Source: Oasisia sp. SBJ-2009 (lineage: Eukaryota > Annelida > Polychaeta > Sabellida > Siboglinidae). Taken from it: a stretch of 64,000 nt of DNA. How positions within the stretch are numbered: position 1 is the first letter of the stretch; each line of letters starts with the position of its first letter. Positions 1 through 12,426 of the stretch are shown here, piece by piece. The position numbers and the translations under genes are program-made. The notes under the pieces are model-generated. The model saw nothing but the letters and a program-made list of their open reading frames with translations. It was not told the origin of the DNA and ran no database searches. Where the stretch lies: NCBI GenBank assembly GCA_964017155.1, contig OZ024856.1:41463535-41527534 (forward strand), read 5' to 3'.

Positions 1-327
1 TCACTGGCTAATAACTATGGTCAACTTGGGCATCATTGGAGTGTTTTTGCAAGGTGCAGTGTGTTATTTCATCGAGTTTGTTTGTACAAATTGAGCAACA
101 CGTGTTACAGAAATATAATGATGGATCTCTATCATGTTTCTCTTTACATATTTCCTCTAGTCATCACTTTTTATACACACTGATTTCTATCTATTTGATG
201 CTGTTCAATACAATTATTGCTGGCAAACATTCCTCAGCATTGACAGTGGTAGCTAAACAAAGACAGCAGATGACTCAGATACTCTCAACACTGAGAAACC
301 ATGAGTAAACCAGTGCAATGCACCAAC

Positions 328-3300
328 CTTCAGCCAGAACTCCTCATAGAGGGCGCACGTGATCACGCAGCGCTCGAAGAGAACGACAATCCTGTCGTGT
401 GAGCCGCAGCTGATCTCAAAGTCGAGGTAGTCCCGCCAGTTCTTCAACTGCGACTTCTCGAGTGGCTTCACGTGGAAGTACGGCCGCCTCACCTGCAACA
501 AACAACACACACAGTAGTGAAGTGAATATATTGTCTCCAAGAGTGGTTTATTGTAGTATAATTAACTTACTTTGGAGCTTTATTGTCAAAGGTGAGTACG
601 ACGTTTCGAACCGTCATCTACGGGTCTTGTTCACGTACTGGTGTCACGTGTGTTGCCTCAGATTTAGGCGGGATAATTTGGTTGTAGATGGCAGGCAGAT
701 GGTATCCCTGGTGTCTGTTCATGGTAGGGGCTCTTTGTTTGATGTCTATAGCCTCTTTCACTTTTCTCTTGCGCCAGTTGGATTCACGGGTACTTTAGTG
801 TTCTTCATGGACCCTGAGTGTCCTGTGGTTCGACAATGATCTCCTACTCCTGTTGGTTTATCCAGGTTTGTGTGTTCTTTAAATCTCTGGCTGAGGTTAT
901 CTTGGTTTCACCTATGCATGTGTGGCTGCTGTCGATGTTGTACTCATCATCGACAATTAAGCTCCAAAATTAATTATACTACAGTAAACACACACAGTGA
1001 CAGAAAAAACAGGCTTCACTCGGGAAAGGGTTTGCAGCCATGTTATTGTGTATCAAGCATCAATATGTTTTTCAATCAATCATCAATCCTAATTCATAAG
1101 GAAACTAATGAAAAGGGAACAAATACTGTCGTCCGTATTCGATCTAATAAGTACCATACAGTACCTTTCAAAATATTTGAGAAACAAAAATATGTCATAC
1201 ATTCTAATAAACGTACAAATACAAAACCCATTTAATTATTGAGCTTTGAAGCTAATGTGACAAAGGTTGAAATTAAATTATAATCATGGAATCAACGTAC
1301 AATGGCTTTAGAGATTGCTGTCACGATGTTGACGTTACTAAATAGTGGGGTGTACGTTTAAAAGAGCAACTACGGTATATAAACTCTGTTACTAATGTTA
1401 TTACATGTATGCACCCATGATACATACTTACAAAGATCCAAAGTTAACATATATATATAATATATATGTGTGTGCGTGTGAGACGTCAAAGCTACAACAC
1501 AAAGGACGAGGAAATATTTCTGTACATCCAGACCCAGTCAATGTAACTAAAAGTTGTGTGTGGTGGTAGTTGTAGGACACAGGTTTTGTTTCCAGATGGC
1601 TCCTGACTCGATGTAATGCCAAGTTGCCAAGTCAACACACAAACACTTACGGTTTCCTCAAATGTCCACCGTTTGCCGACTTCTGTCTGCAGTGCTTCAA
1701 ACATGGCACGTCTTAGTTCGATGATCTTCTCCCTCAGTGGCGCCACCTCTGCATCGTCCCCCTGGAGCAACACCACCACGAATGAAACAACTCGTCAAAA
1801 TAAAAATCACTGAACGGTTACTCACTAAATTAGTTTATATTACTTCAAATTTGAAGTTTTCATAGATGGAATAAATGGAAACAAAAGATAAATGGTCACG
1901 CATTCATTCCTAGGTGATGTTGCATGCAAATATTTTTTTCTTTTTATGCAGTATTATTACAGTATCGATTTGGCAATATTAGCAGCTAGCCACATTGGAA
2001 GAGTTTTTTTAATACTAATGTAATGGCGCAATCCATTCTTCTCAATCAGTGTCACAGTCACAATTTTTATCATTAAAGTTCCATTTAATTCTTTATAACA
2101 TGGTTACTGGTCTGACAACTTATTCCTCAGCAACCAGATAGGCAACCTTCACGATATTTTCAACATAAACCATACGAAAATCCCTCGCAAAACTCCACAC
2201 CAGTAAGCAGATTGTCACGCTAACCTTGCTCGTCGTTCCCACGGTACCTGGGGCGGGTTCCTCCCCCGGTGGCACCTCCAGTCCGGGGGGTGGTTCTTCC
2301 ACCCCTGCCGGGGGTGAGTCCGTGTCGTCGACATCCGCCGTGTGGAGGGCGGACTTGCTTGCAAACACCTGGTTACGCAGTCGCAGGAACTCGTCAACAT
2401 CGAGGATGTCCTTCGGGTGGTGACTGTTGATGAACTCTTTGAAACTGAGATGGCAGCAGACAAGTATATTAGTCATGTGCATCAACGTAAAACAGCGAAA
2501 TGAAGGTGAACATCTTATTTTTGCTAATGGGTCAATTGTTTTTTATTTCGTTTACAACACTGACGATGACACCTTGTGACATTCTTCCAGTCGGTTTTAG
2601 ATGTACGCATTTCATTTCAATTTTCTATAGACGTGGGTTACATTTAAAAAAATTACCACAAAGGTGATTGCTACTAGTCTTATCCTCATGTATAAACTGC
2701 CTCTTATATAATGAAACGAAGATGCAGACGGGAAGGAGAAACAGCAGGCCATAAGTGAGATGTACAGGCTGTGTGAGGGGCCACTTTGTCAGGGTTGCTA
2801 CTCATGGAAGCCTTCAAAATTCCCTGACTTGTCCCTGCCAAAATAACAGTTATGGCATTATTACAACAGCCAACTGAAGAACGTATGGTATCCACATTTT
2901 TACCAGCATATGTTTGTGATATCAACATTGTTTCACGGGATCGTTAAGCGTAATGAATTCGAGTTCGCGGCGTTACGCATACGACATAAGAAAGTCAAAT
3001 TTCCCTGACTTTCACGGGATTTTCCTGTATTTCCCTGACTTTTCTCAAAATCTCAAATTTCCCTGACCCAGCACAAAATTCCCTGACTTTTCCCTGACCT
3101 TGAATTGCCCTGACTTTTGACCAGTGGCAACCCTGTTTGTGGGAGGACTTAAGGACGAGACACGGAGAGCGGAGATGACCTGCCTGGTTTGAAGAACGAG
3201 ACATGGAGACGGTTCTAGTGGTGGAAGAAAAACAAGTACTGATGACCAGCTGGACGACGGGACAATAAGGGGGCAACATGAAGGGTGACAGACCAGTCGA

Positions 3301-6300
3301 AGTGGTGTCGGTAGAGCTGTGTGGGGGTGGTGAGCAGGCGGTCGTAGAGCGCCGTCACCCGATGGAGGTCTCCGTTCTCCCTCTCCCACTTCAGGTACAT
3401 CTCCCAGAGTTTGTCCGACCGGAAGTCCAGGCCGGCCGCCCCCATGGCCCGCTCAAACAGACTGCAACCACACACGCCGCATCACATCACGCCTCGTTGT
3501 ATAAGACGATTGACATGTTTATGTAAATGCAGTGTTTCCGCTGCTATATGATGAGTGAGGTGGGTCACCTTACTGTTTTCCATGATATGTTGAAATTGCC
3601 ACCTCTTAGCAATAACTTGTGTCCCTGCTAAGTGCAAACTATGTTCTAGTAATTAATGCTACAAACACACTTACATGCTAACTTGTAAAATTTTCTTTCA
3701 TCATTATATACCACGGATAAGGTTAAAACACTTTATAAAGCGTCATATTGAAATTCGTTTTTTAAAATAGACAAGCCTCCAGACCCTCTTAACATTAAAT
3801 TGTGCCTTCAGGGCTTGCTCAGCTCACTGTCCTTCCCACCTCTCCCATCACCATCATTTTACCCAGGGGAAACACAGAAATGTATAGGTTTCAACCCATA
3901 AAGCACAAAGACGAACTTCTTCCGTTGTTTTAACACTGACTAGCTACATCTACCATCTGCTCCAGCACAAACTGTTCTGGGAGCAATCTGTGCTGAAGCA
4001 GACGTCGGGTGCAGATAATGGAAAGGTAGACATCCTAGACATTAAAAGGAATAAATGGCATCACCAAAAAAGCATACTGTTTTATCTCAATCTGAAAGAT
4101 GGCCAGTCACTGTGAAACCTTTCCATCTGACTCAGAGCAGCACGTTTATTCAAATATGACGTGTTCTAACGAAATGGCTCGTTTGTCAAAAAAATTAAAA
4201 ATTGAGTTAGTCACACCATTGGAAAGAATATGTATTAATCTTTCCAACGGTGTAAAAATTACGGACATATCTCACACACAGCCAAAGTTATTGGATCCTA
4301 AACATGCCTAGGGTAGAAAGGTTCAAATGGAGAAAAACGCATTTGAAGTTCGAGGTCAAGTAAGCACACGGTCGAGTACATTGTCAATCTAACATCGGCC
4401 GTTTTTCTTCTATTACTCCATTTCATGCATTCGAAATAAACTCCCAAGGCATGTTCGCCGTCGAGGATATATCATGCTAACTGTGTACTGAAATTATTAC
4501 AACATAATCCGAGTATTTAGCAATGTTTTGTAGCAGCGACCCGATCGGATTCCACGTTGTTTACGGGTAGCGAGAGCGCACTGCGCGAACAGCTCTAAGC
4601 CAATCAGGGGCCCGCTGTCAGCTGTTGTTCGACGACTACTGAAGTTTATTCATAGATAGGCCTCTCCATTACGAGCCGCTATTGGCTTACACTGACGTCA
4701 TTGGGAATTTCTACTACAAGAATCCGAAAGAGGGCACCATGGGCTTTCTTGTGGTACCAAATAAGTCCGCCATGGATTGAGGGAAATCCAGCAATGCGAC
4801 ATAACTACTGCGATTTATCGGTTCTGTTTTACGAAATTCATGCGTGAAATGTTACGTAGTGTGTCTAAAAAGGCTATAAAAAGGTACTAAATAATAATAT
4901 AAACGAGAAATAAGCATTGCCAATTGACAAAAAAGATACCAAAGTATACTTTGGTGACAAAAACTCTAAATCGTCGAAAATCATCGTTGCGTGTTTATGC
5001 GGTGTTTTCTCGAAATCAAGTTCGCTGACATACGACTCATTTCGTTAGAACACGTCACAAATGAGAAGTAATACCATACTAGAACTGCACCACTGATAGA
5101 TACTTACCCTCGTATAATGGACACCTTGTCGCCATGGCTAGCATACTTGTTGACCGCAAATGTCAAGTAGTGAATCCAGAGGTCGATGCTCAACGCCACA
5201 GCCTTGACCCCTTGCTCGAACACCTGCGCAATTCACAGAACGAATGCCGCCTGTTACCACTGCACAAGATACCATCTGGTGCTGCAACGCTCAGAAAATT
5301 CTACACTGGAAATCTCAAGAGGTAGGTAAGGATAGAAGCCATAACGTTGGCATTACCGTTCACTTCCGAGCGCGACGTTAACCAACTCTACGATTGCACA
5401 TGGCGCAGCCGTGCTCTTCTGTTGCCGTGCCGCTGCCTGCAGTCGCGAAGAAGTCAACCACCAATCAAATACAACATTCAGGTCAAGGTTTCGAAATGTT
5501 CAGTGGCACGTTTTGAAAACAAATCGACAACCCCGCTAGATCCGGGCTTAAACGTACTCAGCCATAGCCTGCGAGCAAAAAAACAGCAGCAAGAAAACAT
5601 GCAGTCAGAAACTTCATGTACGCGAAACAGGGCAAGCTCTACTGAGATCTGAAAGCAGTAATTTCCGTGCAAGAGCAGTAATGCCAAAATCGTCCAAAGG
5701 TATAATACCAACATTTTTCAATCCAAACCCCACTCAAAGTTCCAAACGTCACACTGCCAAATCAAAACTAAGTAGATTTAATTTGTAACAAATGAAGAAC
5801 ATACTTTCAGATATCTGTGAGCTTTAAACACTGCAGCAAAATCGAAGAAAAGTAACATCAATTAAGTGTTTTGTTTACCTCTTCTGTTTTGTCTGGTTCT
5901 TTCTCGAGATCAGCGTACTTCTTCCAGTAGCCGTAGCAGTAGGGGTAGTGAGCGAGGAATGCATCAAAAGCTTTGTGCACTGTCGCCATGTTTTTCTAAA
6001 TACAGTGCAACAGACAATTCAGTATGTCACAAGATGAATCAGACTATGTACAAAATAAAACAGCATTTGTCATAATTTTATTAAAATGATGAAATGTGTA
6101 TTCTACCCACAGCTTTATGCAGAACACGTATAATCTGCAGAGATTCGTCCACCCATTATTTGGACAGATAAAACATGTTGTGGATGGATAGATATATCAC
6201 TGGCCAGGAAAAAAACAATGGACCAAAAAAGGTCTTTAAAATCATAAATATCGCCTAGAAAATAAATGGAGTATCAAGCATACATCTGTTTATACTTTAT

Positions 6301-7860
6301 TTCAGGTCATAAAACACATCTCAAATGAGTTAACGTCCATGTGTCCACCAAAAAATGTGGCTGACAATTTTTTTTATCCACGAAGCATGAAGCCATGATT
6401 CTAGCACTGATCAAAGTTTTGCACAAATCACTACTAGTTACCTGGTTTTATATACACAAACTTAAATACACATTTTGCTTTTATTTCTCACATTAATGTA
6501 GCCAAGATGGCAAATCAAGTTTCTGTATTATCAAATTGCATGAACATATTTGAATATAAGATGTACAGCTAGCATGTACTTTTGTTAATTTGTTTTAAAG
6601 TATTTACTTCAATTGTAAGGAAAATGCAATTTTGCAGACTTTTCTACAATAGCTGACTAGTTCAATGATTTCATCAGAACTTCAGAAGCAAAATAACATA
6701 CTAAAAATTAATCGAGTTAACATGCCATAGTGGGTAGGACTCAATTTGTTTAGTTAATTATAAAAATAGTGACAACCAAGGAGGGAGTTGTGGCACTTAC
6801 TTCCTGTTCTACATACTGCAGTAGGTATGTCCAACCAGTGAAGTCACTCGGATTATCTTCAACCACTTTCCAGTATTTATCTAACTCAGTCAATTCCTTG
6901 GTGGATGTTTTTTTGTCTACAGTAGCACTTTCTTCTTTGCTCCTTTCTCGTCTTTTTACCCTTGTTTCCCTCTTTTTGTCACTGCACGGCATGTTGTCCG
7001 TATGGTTAGAGTTTGCGGCGCCTTCTGTGTCAACATACGAGTTCTGTCCCACAGTGTCACTGGCAGATTTGGTTGCGTCACCGTTGTGAAGTTTTCCTTT
7101 AGCCGGTGACATTTCTGCATCAACGCAGGTGCTTTCTAAAAATAAAACATAATCACTGCAACATCCCACAAACAGGGCAGTGTCAGAAATAGGTGGCCAT
7201 GCAGCTCCTGTGCTAAAACTGCTGATAATTATTTAACTCATTTAGTTAATACTACTATAGACTAGGTGGATTCAGACTAGGCATGTCCAAATCCAAGATT
7301 CAGGTTTTTAATCATGAAAATGAATGCTGATCGCTACCTACCAACTTAACAAGTAGTCAAGTACTTGTCAAGTCAAGTGGCAATTCACCCCCAATTGGCA
7401 ATTGCCAATGACAAGTCACTGAGTGACTGACTTGGAGTTGGACTTGCATTATTTAGCGTGAAACTCACTTATTTCTTCCTTTAGCGTCTATCTCACGCAT
7501 TTACCTGTTAACCATACGTATATTGTAATTCTTATCATTTCAATTTTACCAAAACGATTTTACTTCTGGTTCGTGACAACGGGCTCCCAAGTTGCAACCA
7601 TCAATATGGGGTCTTCCGCAATCATCAAAGTTCGGTCCAAACGTATACGATTACGAAGTATTATAGATGTAGGCTAGGTTTTGTGGCTATCGTCCATTTG
7701 CAATTTGTTGGTATATTTTAGAGAGTAAATTTACATAGCGAAGTAATACTATAGTGTACCAATATTTTGAAGATAATTTAAGCGGATGACAAATAAATAG
7801 CATCGATATACCTTGATTATGTTCCATGCTTATTTTTGAGATTTCACCGCTGGACGCCAT
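328..7860 (-). CDS. PRPF39: PRPF39 pre-mRNA processing factor, N-terminal 427 residues (3' part outside window)
   Basis: PRPF39 is a nuclear U1 snRNP-associated protein built of HAT repeats and acts in 5' splice-site selection. Exons, all phase-consistent: 7812-7860 (ATG at 7860), 6801-7135, 5879-5995, 5108-5223, 3294-3461, 2225-2444, 1651-1761, 328-492. After a charged, low-complexity N-terminus come family landmarks: [51 protein letters not shown], then [20 protein letters not shown] and [17 protein letters not shown]. The visible part corresponds to roughly the first two thirds of the human protein. The model stops at a normal donor at 328, so the C-terminal HAT repeats lie beyond the left edge. 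The exon 5 donor (GTCTGT at 3293) is weak but preserves frame; the resulting junction codon is Cys. Introns hold a Penelope-like remnant and two MITEs. Identification is firm from protein similarity. Confidence 0.93.
551..985 (-). mobile_element. Penelope-like element remnant flanked by short inverted repeats
   Basis: On the minus strand, fragments in shifting frames read like the C-terminal region of Penelope-like element proteins: a D-H-C-R-x-T-G-H-S segment, then a K/E-R-G-x-R-H segment and a P-S-A-I-Y-N segment. The fragment is flanked by an imperfect inverted repeat of about 50 bp (551-607 and about 931-985, both containing TTTGGAGCTT). It lies in the PRPF39 intron between exons 7 and 8 and has stops, so it is dead. 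Assignment rests on a short, degenerate match and could be wrong. Confidence 0.4.
2790..3135. mobile_element. MITE with CAGGGTTGCYAC terminal inverted repeats
   Basis: The left end CAGGGTTGCTAC (2790) and right end GTGGCAACCCTG (to 3135) are inverted repeats, flanked directly by identical TTTGT pentamers (2785-2789 and 3136-3140) that look like a target duplication. The interior carries many copies of TTCCCTGACTT. The CAGGG start is hAT-like, but hAT elements normally make 8 bp duplications, so the superfamily is uncertain. It lies in a PRPF39 intron. No ORF. Confidence 0.6.
4157..5057. mobile_element. Non-autonomous DNA transposon, 0.9 kb, TIR TGACGTGTTCTAACGAAATG
   Basis: TGACGTGTTCTAACGAAATG at 4157 is repeated in inverse orientation ending at 5057, with weaker similarity continuing inward for about 12 bp. 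The flanks are CAAATA (4151-4156) and CAAATG (5058-5063), a plausible 5-6 bp target duplication. The right TIR ends about 50 bp before the donor side of PRPF39 exon 4 (5108). No protein-coding capacity was recognised. Confidence 0.55.
6136..6394 (+). repeat. Dispersed intronic repeat, copy A
   Basis: Starts at CGTCCACCCAT and shares a long, roughly collinear similarity with 51578-51875: a CGTCCACCCATxATTTGGACxGxTAAAA block, an AAAAAAGGTCTT block, and GTTAACxTCCATGTGTCCACCAAAA. Both copies have the same orientation. It lies in the PRPF39 intron between exons 2 and 3. Terminal repeats were not found. Confidence 0.6.
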
Positions 7861-8194
7861 ATTTTCTGGCCGCGCGTTGGATGTTGGGATTTGTTATCGC
7901 GCTGTCATTAAAATAGTCTACCGTTTAAAATAAATGTTATTGATTATAATAACGTATAACCAGTTATTATGCAAATGTAAATACATGACCCACAATAACG
8001 TTATAATCAATAACTAGTTACACATCCTAATAGTAATGCGAAATTACTAATTGAACTAACAAATTATTTGTCAAACCCAGCTCCACCTAACTTGTTAATT
8101 TGCAGAGGAAAACATTACGCGGAAACGACCCGGAGTCTAAACCTGACGCAGAAAAATAACAAAGTGTGAAAGAAATTCTTTCGTTTCGTCTAAG
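7861..8194. promoter_or_regulatory. Shared intergenic region between divergent PRPF39 and TMEM179 genes
   Basis: Only 334 bp separate the two start codons, so both promoters and 5' UTRs must fit here or overlap. There is no obvious TATA box at a convincing spacing. A striking inverted repeat, ATTGATTATAATAACGTATA near 7938 versus ATAACGTTATAATCAATAAC near 7995, surrounds an octamer-like ATGCAAAT (7969). Regulatory function is inferred from position only. Confidence 0.55.
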
Positions 8195-11100
8195 ATGAGC
8201 ATTGGAAACATTTTGCTGTTGAGTCAAGTGACAATATATGTGATCACTTTCTTATTCAGTTTATTTATTGTTATACCCCTCACTGTGTACGAAGCGCAAT
8301 TTAACGGGCACTGTCTGCTGTTCGCTTCGGGCGATCTCAACACCTCGTCGCTACCTGTGGAACAGTTGACGGTGCAATGGGGCGACGGTGGCTACTGCAA
8401 ATATCCCATCGTGATGGGCATTCTCGCACTGCCACTCTCATTGTTCTACATATTGTGGATGTCACTGCATCTGTTCAAAGACTATGATTTGTACGTTTGT
8501 AATTTAGCAAAACACTCCTATTTATAGTATTAATAAGCCTAATAATTATATATTATGTCATGATATATATTATACTATGCCGTATACACTAGTACAAGTT
8601 CAGTTGACTAAATAACAGTTTACTGTTATTTAGTCTTTACCAAATAAATATAGTGACAGGGTAATATATATATTAGACACACAGGATACCAGGGGTAAGA
8701 CTTGAGGATGATTCCAATTACTTTCAAATTTTGGTAATCTTATACTTAACTGGCCTAAATTATTACGGCCTTTTGAAGGGATTTTGAAACCGTTTTTTCA
8801 CGTAATATCGATGTGTATGTGTTCGCAATGTGATTCTACATCACTTCCGGTACAAAGAAGTCAGATTTAATTGTTTTAATTAGTGTTTTAGAACAATTTA
8901 AACACGCCGAGTCGAAGTAAACAACGCGATGTCACCGCTGCAAATATGGCGCGGGCTGTAGGCACCTCAAAGAGGCACCAGAACCGCGGAGGCGCGAGCT
9001 GTTTAAATTGTTCTAAAACACAAATTAATTTTATTTTATTTTAATTCTTTGTACCGGAAGTGATGTAGAATCACATTGCGAACACATACACATCGATATA
9101 AGGTGAAAAAAATGGGTTTAAAAGGCCGTAATAATTTAGGCCAGTTAAGTATAAGATTACCCACATTTTTATTTCAACTAACTTTGACTTTTTATTCTTA
9201 TTCCACCCACGCTACACGTACATGATTCCCACAAACCTTAAACAAATATTTATGTGTTCTACATACACTTTCTTTTACAAGGTTAATGTGGTAGTAACAC
9301 GTACAGTATGCAAAGGTAACAAACTGCCTTCCCTAATATAAAACCAAACACCCAGTGAACAGGTGATAAATTATAATGTCAGGCATTTTTAATTTGTGTA
9401 AATAAAAATATATGCATAAATTGTTATTTTGGTAAGTACTATTGGATTGTCACAAAGAGTGTCAAATATAAAATACACAACCCTATGTTAGTATGTATCA
9501 CTCTTATTAATGTGTATCATAAATACGCCAACATAACATGTAACTACCCAGCAAACAAGGAAACATTTCTGAACTAGTTGGCATGTGTCATACTGGTTAA
9601 TAATTGGTACCGCTCCACCAGTACGTGTTTTCATATGTATTCACATGAATACACGTGTTCTGCCTGTTGTCACGAGTTTTGAATGAGTTTGACACGAGTC
9701 GTACTGGGTCAGAACTGGTATGGGTTCACTGGTACGTGTCATCACGTGAAAACCTCGTGATTTCATGGTAAACACGTGTCGACACACCAAATTTGTTCAC
9801 AGAATCCGGTGAATTCACGTACGGAAACACGTGCATTGAGGCAGTTGAACTCGTGAATTCACTTACAGAACATGTGAAATCACGGGTCGTTGTTTGCTGG
9901 GTATGTAAAATACATGTAAGATATATGACTAGAGATTTGTGATTTGTCCAGGTCTTGGGTGGCGGCATTTGTTGCGTTGGTCACATCTGTCACTGCCAGT
10001 TTCCTGATGCTTGTTGCTGGAATCATCCTAACCACTGGATTTAAAAAGTGGTGTGATTTTCTTCGCCGTTCAATAGACAGTAGGTGGGTAACTACACAAA
10101 ACAAAACTGGCGAATGTGTATTTGTCAGTTTACACATCTGCAACTGTGATGTCTTAAAATCACCTATTTATTACGATAAATGGCTGCTGAATTTTTTTTT
10201 ATTTAATTTATTATTATTTATTTAAACACTATTTATTTTTATCCAGTTAAAACCAAAAGAAGATTTAAAGTACTTTATTTACCATGATAATAATTTTATT
10301 TATAATCCACTGATGTTTACATAACATTTTATCTTATTTTTATTTATTATTTTTAATATTGAAATTAAAAAAAAATTACTATTTATATTGTAGTTGTAAT
10401 TAAGTACCATGTATGGCAATATGAATGCTATGGATATATGCACAATATAAAATAAAGATAATTATTATTATTATTCCTGTTATAATAAATTATTTGTTTT
10501 TATTATTGTAAGTGAACATCTATAGATTTTCTGTACAAAAATGACATTCATCATTGAAGTAGGGTTTGGCAAAAACATCAGTTTACCTGAAGGTGGTAGT
10601 TTTAATGTCACAGGGTCTAGTGCCAACTGATTTATATAAGTTTTTCTTAAATTATTAAAGTATATACAGTGAGTGTTTGTAAAAAAAATTGTAATGTGTT
10701 TTCTAAATGTGCTTGTTGTATCATATATTTGTTGCTAAATTAAGAATTGACTGATTGATGTCAAGTCATAAACGATATACTGACACCATCTTTGACATTT
10801 TGACATTTCTTCATTTCGACACTGACTGTAGTTAATCATGTTCGGTTCAACAACATCAAGTTCCTGTTAGTCAGGTACTATTTTTCCAAAGCAGTAGTAT
10901 TACTGTTTAACATCTAATGCCAAGAGTGTTTTTTTAAGATGCTCGTTTGACCAACACATTGTAATAAAATACTGTTTTACTGTCTGGTTGGAAACTGCAT
11001 TTTGTTAAAAATATTATATTTCCACATTTGCACTTAAATTTACTTTGAAGTGATTACGTTTAAGTGTAGATTATTGATAGCATCTAACGGTTAGTGGGCA

Positions 11101-11872
11101 CGGCTGTGAAACAGGTATACACCAGAATGTGTCTATGAATATTCTAAGTCGTTGATCTACCAGACTTTTCCAGTATCCTCATTTGATTTACCATTAACTT
11201 TGTAAGAACTGCTAAATATCTGTTTTGCAACATATTATTTCCTTATTGCTTATCAGGATAATGTTTAGTGTCACCGTGCGTTTCTATATATAAGTTTGAC
11301 GTTCAAACTGATATTTGTAATTATATAAAATCATAGTGTTCATATTTTAAACACAATCCACATGTAAATGTTACACTGATGCTGTCGTAATTTTGAAACA
11401 TCAGTATTTTGTATTTCGGAATCCAAACAAACCGTATTGCTCATTCAGAAGCTCACTACTTGACTGTTGATGACTTGTGTCTACTCTGGTTCTTTCTTTC
11501 CATCAGCTGTGATGTGGGCGAGATTGTCCAATTCAAGATTGGTGACGACATTGACAAGTCAGGATACTACATTGAATTTGGCATGGCACAGGTTAGTATG
11601 CAATGATTCTCACAGACACTACACCGATGTTGCCACTGCGTTGAACTGGAAGATTTGCATGTGCATAACATTTGGTTAGGGTGGCTTTTATAACAGTGTG
11701 TTTATCAGTCTTGGCAAACTTGGTAAAAATTCAACACCACGCTTTAGCAAAATGCAAATATTCAAGTTGTGATTTCTTTCTGTATGTACATAAACTTTTT
11801 TAATTGTGTGAACAGTTTCAAACCATATTGATAATTTTTTTATTTGTTTTAAATTTGGTGTGTCTTAATGTG

Positions 11873-11959
<87 letters not shown>

Positions 11960-12426
11960 CAAATCAATTTTAGTGCATATTCATCTTATATATTTATAAA
12001 ATACTGATTTAACAAATTTATTTAACTTATTACTTACCATGTTTATTTAGCTTATATTTTTTATTTACTTTACATTGTTAGTACCTCTGAGCAGGATTTT
12101 AGCTCAAGCAAGTAAATTTACTAATGAGCCACTGTGCTTTTTAAATGCAATATATAAAATGTTAATCATACGTTGTACTTTATTGCCACATTTATATACT
12201 CAGTCTTGAGGTGTGTCCACCTGGAATGAAAACATAGCAACATAAAATGAAATGCTTTCGGTTTCAGTTTGGAACGTGGCTGGCCTGGATTTGTTGGCTG
12301 ATCCAAACGGGTCTCGCATCGATCAAGTTGTGGCGTTTCCACCGGCAAGAGAACTTCTTCATCAGCATGAAACGCGAACGAACTCGTCTGATTCAGCGAA
12401 TGGGGAATAACAACGAAGTGTTTTGA
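8195..12426 (+). CDS. TMEM179: TMEM179-family tetraspanning membrane protein
   Basis: Complete four-exon gene: 8195-8490, 9952-10083, 11507-11591, 12268-12426 (TGA), coding for 223 residues, the usual length for TMEM179/TMEM179B. Four hydrophobic segments lie near residues 7-27, 68-88, 101-124 and 172-190. Family features are the N-terminal segment with IVIPLTVYEAQFNGHCLLF, the VQWGDGGYCKYP loop, GFKKWCDFL after segment 3, and IEFGMAQFGTWLAWICW leading into segment 4. The charged tail (KRERTRLIQRM) is probably cytosolic. The function of the family is not established. Intron 1 holds a foldback element and a MITE that ends 50 bp before exon 2. Whether it is orthologous to vertebrate TMEM179 or TMEM179B cannot be decided by eye. 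Confidence 0.88.
8733..9161. mobile_element. Foldback element with inverted arms of about 170 bp
   Basis: GGTAATCTTATACTTAACTGG at 8733 pairs with the inverse sequence ending at 9161. Pairing continues through CACTTCCGGTACAAAGAA and GTTTTAGAACAATTTAAAC to the GC-richer centre (about 8915-9000), which contains GGCACC repeats. The arms are close to 90 percent alike by eye, with a few small indels. It lies in TMEM179 intron 1. A target duplication is not clear. Confidence 0.7.
9547..9901. mobile_element. MITE with CCCAGCAAACAA termini and TA target duplication
   Basis: TA-CCCAGCAAACAA at 9545 and the inverse TTGTTTGCTGGG-TA ending at 9903 define a 355 bp element with TA duplications, as for Tc1/mariner-type insertions. 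The interior is unusually rich in CACGTG and TCACGTGA/ACACGTGT palindromes (about 9653, 9743, 9772, 9828) and in gtgaattcac-type motifs. It ends 50 bp upstream of TMEM179 exon 2. Confidence 0.72.
11874..11953. repeat. (AT)n microsatellite
   Basis: About 40 uninterrupted AT dinucleotides in TMEM179 intron 3. Confidence 0.95.

Noticed and set aside
596..640. Hammerhead ribozyme core (GATGA...CGAAACGTC on the minus strand)
   Set aside because: The first core element reads TAGATGA rather than CTGANGA and I could not fold three proper stems; left as a hint that the fragment is Penelope-like.
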